Source: an uncultured Ruminiclostridium sp.
GTDB taxonomy: Bacteria > Bacillota > Clostridia > Oscillospirales > Ruminococcaceae
Length of the DNA stretch: 64,000 nt
Direction of reading: 5' to 3'
NCBI GenBank assembly: GCA_947630175.1
Contig: CANRGJ010000010.1
Coordinates: forward strand, 1-64,000
Below are positions 27,039-34,339 of this stretch, piece by piece (the stretch's first letter is position 1; each line of letters begins with the position of its first letter). Under the pieces are notes generated by a model. It saw nothing but the letters and a program-made list of their open reading frames with translations. It did not search any database and had not been told where the DNA came from. Position numbers and translations under genes: made by a program.

Positions 27039-27482
27039 ATGTTTAACGAAGAGATCATGAAAAAGGCTCGCTTGGCAAATTCGCCCGAGGAGCTTATAAA
27101 GCTTGCCGAGGAAAACGGCATTTCCCTTACAAAAGAGTCCGCCAATGAATATTTCAACTCGCTCCACACAAGCGGCGAGGTATCCGACGACGAGCTTTCC
27201 GCCGCCACCGGCGGCTGTGGCGGCTATGACGCGACGATATACAAAAAATGTCCGCGCTGCGGGGGAAAGGTCCCGATGCACGACTACCTGAACGTCAAGG
27301 TCATCGGCCCCGGAAGATATTACAACGGCGACCTCCGAGAATTCTGGCGCAGCTACCCGACCGGCGTTTGCGAAAACTGCCAGAACCGCTTTGCCTACAT
27401 CTACAATATCGACAGCTGTCTCCCCATAACCCAGAAGGGCGACACCTGGACCATGTACCCCGAATACGAGCTTCCGAACTGA
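27039..27482 (+). CDS. Nif11-type precursor peptide with zinc-ribbon-like core, array member 4
   Basis: 147 aa. Leader residues 1-59 diverges slightly (LAEENGISLTKESANEYFN, VSDDELSAATGG). The 88-residue core has only six Cys, arranged KKCPRCGGK and GVCENCQNR plus one near the end, resembling a zinc ribbon like the precursor at 24990 and unlike its neighbours. AAGGAG precedes the ATG. The different core on a shared leader suggests cassette-like diversification. Confidence 0.87.
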   Translation: MFNEEIMKKARLANSPEELIKLAEENGISLTKESANEYFNSLHTSGEVSDDELSAATGGCGGYDATIYKKCPRCGGKVPMHDYLNVKVIGPGRYYNGDLREFWRSYPTGVCENCQNRFAYIYNIDSCLPITQKGDTWTMYPEYELPN

Positions 27483-27497
27483 TGAGGAGAAAACACC

Positions 27498-27935
27498 ATT
27501 AACAGCGAAATTTTAGAAAAGGCAAAGGCGGCAAAGTCCCCTGAGGAGCTTTTGAAGCTTGCGAAAGAAAACGGTATGGAGGATTTTACCGAGGAAAGCG
27601 CAAAGGCTTATTTTGAGACTGTACATAAGTCGGGGGAAATTTCGGACGAGGAGCTTGAAAACGCTGTCGGCGGCTGCAAGACCGGCGACGGCAGAAGGGT
27701 CGTTTCGAGGGGGCTTTTATGTCCTCACCCGAAAAGATACTACGGCTGGGAATGCAAGGTCTGCCACCAAAACCGTATAAACTGCTCCTGCGGCAGACCC
27801 AATACCACCGAGGTGGAAGACGCGTTCGGCGTTACGGGGAACTTTAACAAGATAGGCGCGTGCGACTGCTGCGTCCACTGCACCTACGAAGGCGGCAAAT
27901 GGTATTGCAACGACGCGAGAACAAACTTGATCTGA
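27498..27935 (+). CDS. Nif11-type precursor peptide with ATT start, array member 5
   Basis: 145 aa if read from ATT 27498-27500, where every sibling has ATG. The frame is intact, AGGAG lies 8 nt upstream, and the sequence after ATT (NSEILEKAKAAKSPEEL) aligns residue for residue with the sibling leaders; the first ATG at 27552 would delete a third of the leader and has no ribosome binding site. The 86-residue core has 11 Cys: RGLLC, WECKVC, NCSCGRP, ACDCCVHCTYE and WYCN. Either weak AUU initiation or a silenced copy. Confidence 0.78.
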   Translation: MNSEILEKAKAAKSPEELLKLAKENGMEDFTEESAKAYFETVHKSGEISDEELENAVGGCKTGDGRRVVSRGLLCPHPKRYYGWECKVCHQNRINCSCGRPNTTEVEDAFGVTGNFNKIGACDCCVHCTYEGGKWYCNDARTNLI

Positions 27936-27950
27936 TAACGGAGGAAAACT

Positions 27951-28385
27951 ATGAACAACGAATTACTTAACAAGGCGAAAGAGACAAATTCCCCCGAGGA
28001 GCTTCTGAAGCTTGCTCACGAGAACGGCGCGGCTGACTTTACCGAGGAGAACGCAAAGGCTTATTTTGAGACTATGCATAAGTCGGGCGAGATTTCGGAC
28101 GATGAGCTTGAGAACGCTGTGGGCGGCTGCAAAACCAGCGACGGCAGAAGGGTCGTCTCACGGGGTATGACCTGCACCGTGAAACCCCCTGTGGGCTGGA
28201 AATGCAAAGTATGTAAACAGGTCGACGGCGAATGCACCTGCGGCAGACCCATGCTCACCAGTATAGAGAATGAATGGAACATCACCGCTAACTTCAACAA
28301 ACAGGGCATATGCGGCACCTGCGACTTCTGCACATATGAAGGCGGCAAATGGATCTGCAACAACGACGTAGCAAACGGTTGGTAA
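27951..28385 (+). CDS. Nif11-type precursor peptide, array member 6
   Basis: 144 aa. Leader residues 1-59 (ISDDELENAVGG); 85-residue core with 10 Cys: RGMTC, WKCKVC, ECTCGRP, ICGTCDFCTYE and WICNND. Closest to member 5 (CKT-x-DGRRVVSRG at the core start and CTYEGGKW near the end are shared), so the two probably arose by recent duplication. GGAGGAAAACT precedes the ATG. Confidence 0.88.
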   Translation: MNNELLNKAKETNSPEELLKLAHENGAADFTEENAKAYFETMHKSGEISDDELENAVGGCKTSDGRRVVSRGMTCTVKPPVGWKCKVCKQVDGECTCGRPMLTSIENEWNITANFNKQGICGTCDFCTYEGGKWICNNDVANGW

Positions 28386-28397
28386 AGGGAGGCAGCC

Positions 28398-28838
28398 ATG
28401 AACAAAGAACTTTTAGAAAAAGCCCGCGCCGCCGAGTCCCCGGAGGAGCTTTTGAAGCTCGCTCACAAGGTCGGCATGGACGATTTCACTGAGGAAAACG
28501 CGAAAGCCTATTTTGAGACTATGCACCACTCGGGCGAGATCGCCGACGAAGATCTTGACGTATCTGCGGGCGGGTGTTACAATTCGGCCGGAGAGCTTAA
28601 CGTTACGCTCGGAAACCTTTGCAGCGCGAGAAATTCAGCGACCCCTCAATGGATATGCAAGCAATGCAAACAGCCCGCGGCGCTCTGCCGGTGTCTGCCC
28701 GAGGCTTCGGACTTTGAAGAAAGCCTCGGCTTCGCCTTTAAATCAAAGGTCAAGAACGCCTGCGAGACCTGCGAATACATCAAAACCTATCTTTCAGGCG
28801 GAAATTATATTTGCAGCAACCCGAATATGAAAAATTAA
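28398..28838 (+). CDS. Nif11-type precursor peptide, array member 7
   Basis: 146 aa. Leader residues 1-59 (IADEDLDVSAGG); 87-residue core with nine Cys: TLGNLC, WICKQC, LCRC, ACETCEY and YICSNP. The last Cys cluster has CxxC only, not CxxCxxC. Member 8 is the closest relative (QWICKQC/LWICKSC; ALCRC/ALCHC). GGGAGGCAGCC precedes the ATG. Confidence 0.88.
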   Translation: MNKELLEKARAAESPEELLKLAHKVGMDDFTEENAKAYFETMHHSGEIADEDLDVSAGGCYNSAGELNVTLGNLCSARNSATPQWICKQCKQPAALCRCLPEASDFEESLGFAFKSKVKNACETCEYIKTYLSGGNYICSNPNMKN

Positions 28839-28858
28839 CCTTGAAAGGAGAAATCGCA

Positions 28859-29299
28859 ATGAACCAAGAATTACTTAACAAAGCAAAAGAGGCAAAGTCC
28901 CCCGAGGAGCTTCTGAAAATTGCAAAAGAAAGCGGTATGGAGGATTTTACCAAAGAAAACGCGAGAGAATATTACGACCTCTTACATCAAACCGGCGAGA
29001 TGACCGATTCCGAGCTTGAAAACGCGACGGGCGGGTGTACTCAATACTATGAGGACACCGGTAAGCGCATTGTAACCTCAGGCAACCTTTGCGCCGAAAG
29101 GCACGACCAAGACCGCCTTTGGATATGCAAAAGCTGCGGGCAGATAGCCGCGTTATGCCATTGTTATCCCGAGCCGAGCTATATTGAGGAATCGTTCGGA
29201 TGCGTTACAAGGAAGACAAAATACTGCTGCGGCGCTTGTAAATTCTACAACGGCAGCCTTGACATCTGTGAACGCGAAGAGATGATGATGCCGAGGTAA
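28859..29299 (+). CDS. Nif11-type precursor peptide, array member 8
   Basis: 146 aa. ATG 28859 is chosen because AAGGAG lies 8 nt upstream and the leader then aligns with the siblings; the frame itself opens at 28811 inside member 7. Leader residues 1-59 (MTDSELENATGG); 87-residue core with 10 Cys: TSGNLC, WICKSC, LCHC, YCCGACKF and DICERE. The C-terminal W-x-C is replaced by LDIC. Confidence 0.87.
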   Translation: MNQELLNKAKEAKSPEELLKIAKESGMEDFTKENAREYYDLLHQTGEMTDSELENATGGCTQYYEDTGKRIVTSGNLCAERHDQDRLWICKSCGQIAALCHCYPEPSYIEESFGCVTRKTKYCCGACKFYNGSLDICEREEMMMPR

Positions 29300-29341
29300 T
29301 AAAAATCTAAAAATCGCAATAATTTTAAGGAGAAGATTATC

Positions 29342-29809
29342 ATGACAAATGAATTACTTAACAAGGCGAAAGAGGCAAAGTCCCCTGAGGAGCTTTTGAA
29401 AATTGCAAAAGAAAACGGTATGGAGGATTTTACCGAGGAAAATGCAAAGGTATATTTCAACGCGATAAATCATCACGGAGAGCTCGCCGACGAAGAATTA
29501 GACGTATCGGCAGGCGGCTGCGCCGTAAGAGCCCACGGGCAGAAGATGGTCTCCATTCTTAACTCATGCAGCCACTGGACCTGTGACATATGCAACTCCC
29601 AAAGCGGTCACCTGACCCGTAAGGAGAACTATCTCCCCGAAGAACAGCTCTTTAAGTCCTGTTCCAATAATGAAATTCCGTCCCCTTACTCCAGCGCAGT
29701 GAGACGCTGCGACAAATGTCAAGGAGGACGAGGATGTGACGGCTGCTATTATTGCAGCTATGAGAGAAGCGCTTGGTGGTGCAACAACGCGATCCATTAT
29801 AACGAATAA
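29342..29809 (+). CDS. Nif11-type precursor peptide, array member 9
   Basis: 155 aa. Leader residues 1-59 (LADEELDVSAGG); 96-residue core with 11 Cys: ILNSC, WTCDIC, KSC, RRCDKC, GCDGCYYCSYE and WWCNN. Last Nif11-led gene; the array continues without a gap into short-leader peptides. AAGGAG lies 9 nt upstream of the ATG. Confidence 0.88.
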   Translation: MTNELLNKAKEAKSPEELLKIAKENGMEDFTEENAKVYFNAINHHGELADEELDVSAGGCAVRAHGQKMVSILNSCSHWTCDICNSQSGHLTRKENYLPEEQLFKSCSNNEIPSPYSSAVRRCDKCQGGRGCDGCYYCSYERSAWWCNNAIHYNE

Positions 29810-29823
29810 AGGAGGAAATAACA

Positions 29824-30063
29824 ATGGCAGATTTAAACGACAAGGACTTGGAAAAGGCAACGGGCGGAAAGTATTTTTCCGATCACCCCTCAGCCGACAA
29901 TCTTAAAAAACGGGGCTTTACCCTTATCACCGACGAGAGTAAAGGGTTCAACTGCGACGACTTTTATGCGCCTTGGGAGTGGAATCGTGGGCCGTGCAGT
30001 AATTGCTACTATATGACGATCGCCGACGACACCCATGAAATGTTTTGCACTCGGGGAAAATAA
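29824..30063 (+). CDS. Short-leader four-Cys precursor peptide, array member 10
   Basis: 79 aa. Leader MADLNDKDLEKATGG; 64-residue core with four Cys: FNCDDF, PCSNCYYM and MFCTRG. The leader is the short double-glycine type also used at 23208 beside the maturase. AAAGGAGG precedes the ATG. Confidence 0.83.
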   Translation: MADLNDKDLEKATGGKYFSDHPSADNLKKRGFTLITDESKGFNCDDFYAPWEWNRGPCSNCYYMTIADDTHEMFCTRGK

Positions 30064-30076
30064 CAGGAGAATAATT

Positions 30077-30295
30077 ATGAAAGAGATCAACGAGAAAGAT
30101 CTGGAGAAAACCGCAGGCGGGCATAAGGTCGTTGATGGCGTTGTCTATCACGACGCATTTGAAAGCTGCGAGATGTTTGAAAGACGCAACGATCCGTCTT
30201 TGCCCGACGTGCAGTATAACCACTGCTTTTTCTGCGCCTATGCAGAAAAAGCCGGTCATAACGGAGAAAGCTTTATATGCCTTTTAGGCAGATAA
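30077..30295 (+). CDS. Short-leader four-Cys precursor peptide, array member 11
   Basis: 72 aa from ATG 30077 (AGGAGAATAATT upstream; the frame opens at 30035 inside the previous gene). Leader MKEINEKDLEKTAGG; core with four Cys: SCEMFERR, HCFFCAYAE and FICLLG. The C-E-M-F-E-R start of the core is shared with the next peptide. Confidence 0.83.
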   Translation: MKEINEKDLEKTAGGHKVVDGVVYHDAFESCEMFERRNDPSLPDVQYNHCFFCAYAEKAGHNGESFICLLGR

Positions 30296-30311
30296 TCAAG
30301 GAGGAATAACT

Positions 30312-30569
30312 ATGGCAGATTTAAACGAAAAGGATTTAGAACAGGCAACAGGAGGTATTCAATTTATCAAGCCCGTGTTCGACGGGTCTGATGATGGGTA
30401 TGAAGGAGAAGGCAACTATTACACAAGTCTGAAGCCGGTAGATCTGAACGGGACCTGCGAAATGTTTGAGCGTATGATGTATGCCACAGGCTCACAGAGT
30501 ACCTGCTCCAATTGCCGCTACCTTACAAAAAGTTCGGAGGATAATAATTATTACTGCAAGCAGTGTTAA
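30312..30569 (+). CDS. Short-leader Cys-rich precursor peptide, array member 12
   Basis: 85 aa. Leader MADLNEKDLEQATGG; 70-residue core with five Cys: TCEMFERM, TCSNCRYL and YYCKQC. The extra final Cys comes from the end of a sequence that is tandemly duplicated over the stop codon (30546-30564 and 30568-30586). AAGGAGG precedes the ATG. Confidence 0.83.
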   Translation: MADLNEKDLEQATGGIQFIKPVFDGSDDGYEGEGNYYTSLKPVDLNGTCEMFERMMYATGSQSTCSNCRYLTKSSEDNNYYCKQC

Positions 30570-30586
30570 TTATTACTGCAAGCAGT
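30546..30586 (+). repeat. 19-bp tandem duplication across a precursor stop codon
   Basis: AATTATTACTGCAAGCAGT occurs at 30546-30564 and again at 30568-30586 (22-bp period). The first copy encodes the last residues of array member 12; the second is untranslated. Confidence 0.9.
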
Positions 30587-30641
30587 ATATCTTTGACAAG
30601 GTGACCGGAACATATCGTTGGAGATAAAAGAGGGTAAAGCT

Positions 30642-30881
30642 GTGGAAGAGATAAACGAAAAGGACCTTGAACAGGCCGCAGGAGGCGTTGAATATACGTT
30701 GGAAGACAGCAAGGAGCTTGCCGCAAGGGGGTATTCCCAACACAATATACTGGACGGTCAGAGTTGCAGCAGCTATGAACCTGACAGAGAAGACAGACCT
30801 CTCCGTTGCTGCCTGACCTGCGCACACTCAATAGTGCCTGCGCTGGAGAGCAAGTATGCATTCTGCAATCTTGGACTTTAG
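30642..30881 (+). CDS. Short-leader Cys-rich precursor peptide, array member 13
   Basis: 79 aa from GTG 30642 (GAGGGTAAAGCT upstream). Leader (read with Met) MEEINEKDLEQAAGG; core with five Cys: SCSSYEPD, RCCLTCAHS and AFCNLG. Follows the C-x2-[FY]-E, C-x2-C-x-[HY], final C plan. Last gene before the terminator at 30993. Confidence 0.8.
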   Translation: MEEINEKDLEQAAGGVEYTLEDSKELAARGYSQHNILDGQSCSSYEPDREDRPLRCCLTCAHSIVPALESKYAFCNLGL

Positions 30882-30992
30882 GAGAATACTTTAGCGCCGG
30901 AGATGGCAATTGTATGTGTACTCTTATCCGATTACATATTCCATATATTTTCATTAAATATCAGCCGTACAAAAAAGTTGTACACAAACAGC

Positions 30993-31028
30993 AAACCCGC
31001 TTGAATTCACTGTTCAAGTGGGTTTTTA
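30993..31028 (+). terminator. Terminator of the precursor array
   Basis: AAACCCGCTTGAA and TTCAAGTGGGTTT form a stem around a short loop, followed by a T-rich run. Confidence 0.88.
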
Positions 31029-31065
31029 TTTGTGATACCGTAAATCAAACAGATTTTTGGGGTAA

Positions 31066-31294
31066 TAAAAATTGCGCTCCCGTGTTAGGGGAGAGTGTTG
31101 AAGCGGCTCAGCCGCCGTGTTTTGTGTTACCAAAAAAGATTTTTGGGTGGAGAGCAAAAATAACGCTCCCGTGGTATGGGAGCGCGTTGGGTGCAGCGTC
31201 ACGCCGTGTTTGTTTATGTGAAGAGCTTTTTTAGGCGTGAAAGATAAAAACACGCTCCCATGTTTATGGGAGCGCGTTGAATCGGCTCAGCCGC
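31066..31294. repeat. Three degenerate tandem units with hairpins next to the tRNA
   Basis: Three units of about 88 bp, each with a hairpin GCTCCC...GGGAGC (31075-31097 imperfect, 31163-31187, 31253-31275) followed by GCGTTG and a second small palindrome (CGGCTCAGCCG in units 1 and 3). No gene is present. They lie directly downstream of the truncated tRNA on its strand. Confidence 0.75.
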
Positions 31295-31340
31295 TGGAGC
31301 TGGTGAACGGACTCGAACCCCCGACCTGCGCATTACGAAG
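31295..31340 (-). tRNA. 3' part of tRNA-Thr(CGT): ICE attachment site
   Basis: The minus strand reads from the anticodon loop (anticodon CGT at 31337-31335) through GGTCGGGGGTTCGAGTCC to the acceptor strand CACCAGC, discriminator T and an encoded CCA. The 5' half is missing: past 31340 the sequence no longer pairs with the anticodon stem and the integrase gene begins 70 bp on. This is what an ICE inserted in the 3' end of a tRNA gene leaves at one junction; the intact tRNA should be at the far end. Confidence 0.75.
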
Positions 31341-31410
31341 AGAATAAAAATGCCGTGTAAAGTATTTATATAAAAGCATTTGTATCAAAATTATGTCCCC
31401 ATTACTGCCC

Positions 31411-32601
31411 TCATATTGTTGTTTTTATTTTCTTTGCAAGAAAATCATCAAGTTTGGAAATATTTTGTTTCTTATATACGTTATCAAGATGTGTGTAAAT
31501 AGACATTGTAGTTTTTATATCAGAATGTCCCATAAGTTCCTTGGCGGTGAGTATATCAACTCCGGACATATACAACAATGTTGCGTAGGTGTGACGCAGC
31601 CAATGAGCAGTTATTTGAGGAATGATCATAGGTTTTTGTTTTGGTGAATATTTGTTCGGGCGCTTTCCGCCTGTCTGAACACAATTTTTCCAATCTCCAT
31701 ATTTAAGATTCAGCTCACAAAGATAGCTTGCCCATAATCGTTTCCACGCCGTTTCGGACATTAAATTATTCTTTTGATTAGGACACACAAGTGAAAAGCG
31801 ATCGTGTTCTATGCCCGATAGATAATCAACTAAAACTTTCGGAATGTATACTTTTCTGGTAGAAGCTGAAGTTTTTCCGCCTTGTTTAAGAACAGGCTTG
31901 CCATTTATCATATACACGGATTTAGTAACAGAAATTACAGCATTGTTAAGGTCTATATCTTCCCAAGTCAACGCCAGCAATTCCCCACGACGCAGTCCCG
32001 CATACATCATAATCATCGCCGCAGTCTGCGCTCTATGAGGCGTGTCTACAATCCAATGTTGCTCCTCATCAGTCAATGCTCTACGCTTTGATGTTTGTGC
32101 CGCCTGTGGAATTTTTACTGCTATGGCACAATTATAGTCAATCACTCGGTTATCAATAGCCAACTGTAATATCTGCTTTGCTACATTTTTTATTTCAGAC
32201 AGAGTTTGCTTTGAATATGGTTTTCCCGTTATTTCTGACGGTAATGTTGCACAATCAAGAATAATATCCTGTATATCGGCTGTCCTAATTTTTGATATAG
32301 GACAATTGTACAGATCAGACAAATTGTTATATCGGGCTTTATACGTAGCATAACGACCAGGCGATACTTCTGTCTTTTTTATTTTTAGCCAGCGCTCTCC
32401 CCATACTCCAAAATTGTCACGTTCTGATGTTAAATCAATTCCCTTCCCAAGTTTGATTTTTTGCTCTATAACTTTTTTGTCAAGCTCTCGCTGGGTTTTG
32501 GCATAAACATATTTATATTTTTTCTTTCCGTCTTTGACACCAAGATAGATTCTTGACCGCAAAAGTCCGTCATAACGGGGTTTGTTTTTTGATTTAGGCA
32601 T
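31411..32601 (-). CDS. int: Tyrosine recombinase (ICE integrase)
   Basis: 396 aa. N-terminal AP2-like arm-binding region (about residues 1-60), SAM-like core-binding domain (about 65-165), catalytic domain with the Arg in [10 protein letters not shown] (about residue 208), HWLRHTYAT (about residue 335), [14 protein letters not shown] and the Tyr nucleophile therein. Tn916-type arrangement: the gene ends 70 bp from the tRNA-Thr att core and is transcribed toward it. Inserts and, with an excisionase, excises the element. Confidence 0.95.
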   Translation of the reverse strand: MPKSKNKPRYDGLLRSRIYLGVKDGKKKYKYVYAKTQRELDKKVIEQKIKLGKGIDLTSERDNFGVWGERWLKIKKTEVSPGRYATYKARYNNLSDLYNCPISKIRTADIQDIILDCATLPSEITGKPYSKQTLSEIKNVAKQILQLAIDNRVIDYNCAIAVKIPQAAQTSKRRALTDEEQHWIVDTPHRAQTAAMIMMYAGLRRGELLALTWEDIDLNNAVISVTKSVYMINGKPVLKQGGKTSASTRKVYIPKVLVDYLSGIEHDRFSLVCPNQKNNLMSETAWKRLWASYLCELNLKYGDWKNCVQTGGKRPNKYSPKQKPMIIPQITAHWLRHTYATLLYMSGVDILTAKELMGHSDIKTTMSIYTHLDNVYKKQNISKLDDFLAKKIKTTI

Positions 32602-32641
32602 ATCTTTTCACCTCAAAACTCACAATAAGAACATAAAAATA

Positions 32642-32670
32642 TTGACAAAATATATATTTAAGTATATACT
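32642..32670 (+). promoter_or_regulatory. Promoter of vapBC
   Basis: TTGACA (32642-32647), 17-bp spacer and TATACT (32665-32670), 21 bp before the antitoxin start; A+T-rich palindromic spacer typical of autoregulated antitoxin genes. Confidence 0.75.
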
Positions 32671-32690
32671 AATTATAGGAGGTGGCAATA

Positions 32691-32921
32691 ATGGATACAG
32701 CAAGAATTTTTGAAAACGGAGGAAGCCAAGCCGTGAGATTGCCAAAAAGATTTCGGTTTTCAAATGATGAAGTGATTGTTCAAAGGCTCGGAAAGGTTGT
32801 TTTGCTGATTCCGAAAGAAGCAGCTTGGGAAACATTCACTAACGGCTTGAACAGTTTCACTGATGATTTTTTGTCGGGCGGACGCATTGATGAAACACCG
32901 ATAGAAAGGGAAAACTTATGA
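32691..32921 (+). CDS. vapB: VapB-type antitoxin (AbrB/SpoVT fold)
   Basis: 76 aa. Swapped-hairpin DNA-binding domain at the N-terminus (ARIFENGGSQAVRLPKRFRF, residues about 5-25) and a C-terminal tail that would wrap the toxin (FTDDFLSGGRIDETPIE). Start ATG 32691 follows AGGAGG; an in-frame GTG lies 9 nt upstream. ATGA-type overlap with the toxin gene. Usually represses its own promoter with the toxin. Confidence 0.88.
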   Translation: MDTARIFENGGSQAVRLPKRFRFSNDEVIVQRLGKVVLLIPKEAAWETFTNGLNSFTDDFLSGGRIDETPIERENL

Positions 32922-33316
32922 CATATATGCTCGATACCAACATCTGCATATACGCCATAAAAAATAAGCCTGAAAGTGTCATAAAAAAATTAAAGGAAAT
33001 GCTTGTCAAAGGTTTATGCATTTCTTCAATTACTTTAGCCGAACTGGAACATGGCGTAGCGAAAAGTCAATTCCCAGAAAAAAATTCACTTGCACTTGCT
33101 CAGTTTATTTCTATTTTAACAGTTAAAGCCTTTGACGATTTAGCGGCTTATGAATACGGTCAGATATGTGCTTATCTTCAAAAACAAGGTACACCTATTG
33201 GAGTTATGGATATGCTGATAGCCGCACACGCAAAATCTTCTGATTTGATTTTAGTTACCAATAACACTAAGGAATTTGAAAGAATTCCAAATCTAAATAT
33301 AGAAAACTGGGTTTAA
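32918..33316 (+). CDS. vapC: VapC-type PIN-domain ribonuclease toxin
   Basis: 132-aa PIN domain: first acidic residue in YMLDTNICIYAIK, second in SSITLAELEHGVAKS, third in GVMDMLIAAHAK, then VTNNTKEFERIPNLNIENW. VapC toxins cleave tRNA or rRNA. Overlaps vapB by 4 nt. Likely stabilises the ICE. Confidence 0.92.
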   Translation: MTYMLDTNICIYAIKNKPESVIKKLKEMLVKGLCISSITLAELEHGVAKSQFPEKNSLALAQFISILTVKAFDDLAAYEYGQICAYLQKQGTPIGVMDMLIAAHAKSSDLILVTNNTKEFERIPNLNIENWV

Positions 33317-33331
33317 ATGCCTGACGCTTTT

Positions 33332-33355
33332 AAAACCACTCATAAGAGTGGTTTT
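33332..33355. terminator. Bidirectional terminator after vapC
   Basis: Stem AAAACCACTC/GAGTGGTTTT with ATAA loop, followed by ATTTTTTT. Confidence 0.88.
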
Positions 33356-33371
33356 ATTTTTTTGCTCAAAA

Positions 33372-33782
33372 TCAAAGTAATCCCTTTTCTTTGTATATCT
33401 GGATTGCTCTTACAACAAATTCCTCAGTCAACCCAAACCTTTCGGAAAGTTGCCACGCTTCAGTACAACCGTCCCGAAAGGCTTTTTTTATTTCTTCCGG
33501 CGGCATAGCCTGAAAAGCTGCCCATGTGTCAGCACGACGCTCGTGTTTGCCGATAATATCGAGCTGGGAATACCTGTTGTAAAATGCTCCGGTTTCACAA
33601 TGTCCCAATTCATGCAACGTGTAAGTTAATTCTGCCGCTGTGTTTTTTATATTCTTATCAATTCCAATGCAGTATTCGTCTTTCGCAAGCTGTAAGGAAA
33701 TAGATCTGCTGTTTGGACAATCTGCAGAAAAAATATTTATATTCTTTTCCTCTGCTATTTTATATGCTGCTGCTAATGTCAT
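33372..33782 (-). CDS. ImmA/IrrE-family metallopeptidase
   Basis: 136 aa with the zinc motif HELGH (about residue 57) and the third ligand region ERRADTWAAF. In ICEBs1 the homologue ImmA cleaves the ImmR repressor to start excision and transfer. Here it overlaps the Xre-family gene at 33779 (ATGA), the same pairing, so it is probably the anti-repressor of this ICE. Confidence 0.92.
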   Translation of the reverse strand: MTLAAAYKIAEEKNINIFSADCPNSRSISLQLAKDEYCIGIDKNIKNTAAELTYTLHELGHCETGAFYNRYSQLDIIGKHERRADTWAAFQAMPPEEIKKAFRDGCTEAWQLSERFGLTEEFVVRAIQIYKEKGLL

Positions 33783-34132
33783 TTTTTGTTTTCCTTTTTC
33801 TTTTCCCTGCTTTTGACATACTCGGCAAATTGTTTTACTTCCTCGTACATTTCGTCTGTAATGCCGTCTGCGCCATTAAACAGAGCGAATTTTATTTCTT
33901 CGTCCGTGGGGGGATTATTTTTATCTTCTGTACTATTTCCAAGAATATAATCCACAGTTACTCCAAAATAATCAGCAAGATTCTGTATTTTCTCAACGGA
34001 CGGAGCAGAGCCTTTTTGCAAATTTCCAGCAAGACCTTCTCCTGCACCGCTATCAATCAAGGCTTTATTTCTTGAAACTCCTTTGCTTTTACAAAGCAAT
34101 TCTAACCTTTCTAAAATAATAGAACAGTCCAT
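33779..34132 (-). CDS. Xre-family repressor (ImmR-like)
   Basis: 117 aa: N-terminal helix-turn-helix (residues about 5-65, LCKSKGVSRNKALIDSG, PSVEKIQNLADYFGVTVDYI) and a short C-terminal region likely targeted by the ImmA partner. Divergent from 34462 across an intergenic region with two identical 16-bp palindromes, the expected operators. GGAGG precedes the ATG. Confidence 0.92.
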   Translation of the reverse strand: MDCSIILERLELLCKSKGVSRNKALIDSGAGEGLAGNLQKGSAPSVEKIQNLADYFGVTVDYILGNSTEDKNNPPTDEEIKFALFNGADGITDEMYEEVKQFAEYVKSREKKKENKK

Positions 34133-34215
34133 AATAACAACCTCCTTGACAAGTCCACTAAAAACTTAGCCAAATATCACAAATAAACGCAAAGGAAGTT
34201 GTATAAAACAACTAA

Positions 34216-34269
34216 TTTCTATAAATTTATAGAAAATCTGTTGACATCTATAAATTTATAGAATATAAT
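34216..34269 (+). promoter_or_regulatory. Divergent control region: paired operators and promoter
   Basis: The palindrome TCTATAAATTTATAGA occurs twice (34218-34233, 34247-34262; 29-bp period). The second copy fills the 17-bp spacer between TTGACA (34241-34246) and TATAAT (34264-34269), so bound repressor would block that promoter. The first copy lies next to a TATACA-like -10 for the leftward repressor gene. Confidence 0.85.
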
Positions 34270-34317
34270 ATAACTGTAAAAGTTCCTTGGCAATCATCAA
34301 TAAATATGCAGATTAAA

Positions 34318-34339
34318 ACGGTTTCGGCAAAAACCGTTA
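34318..34339 (+). other. Hairpin in the leader of the rightward ICE transcript
   Basis: AACGGTTT/AAACCGTT with a 6-nt loop, 123 bp upstream of the TTG start at 34462. No T-run, so probably not a terminator. Confidence 0.4.

Noticed and set aside
25621-29809. Nitrogen-fixation function suggested by the Nif11 name
   Set aside because: The Nif11 domain here is a leader ending in Gly-Gly ahead of Cys-rich cores, next to a C39 exporter and a radical SAM enzyme; no nif genes are present.
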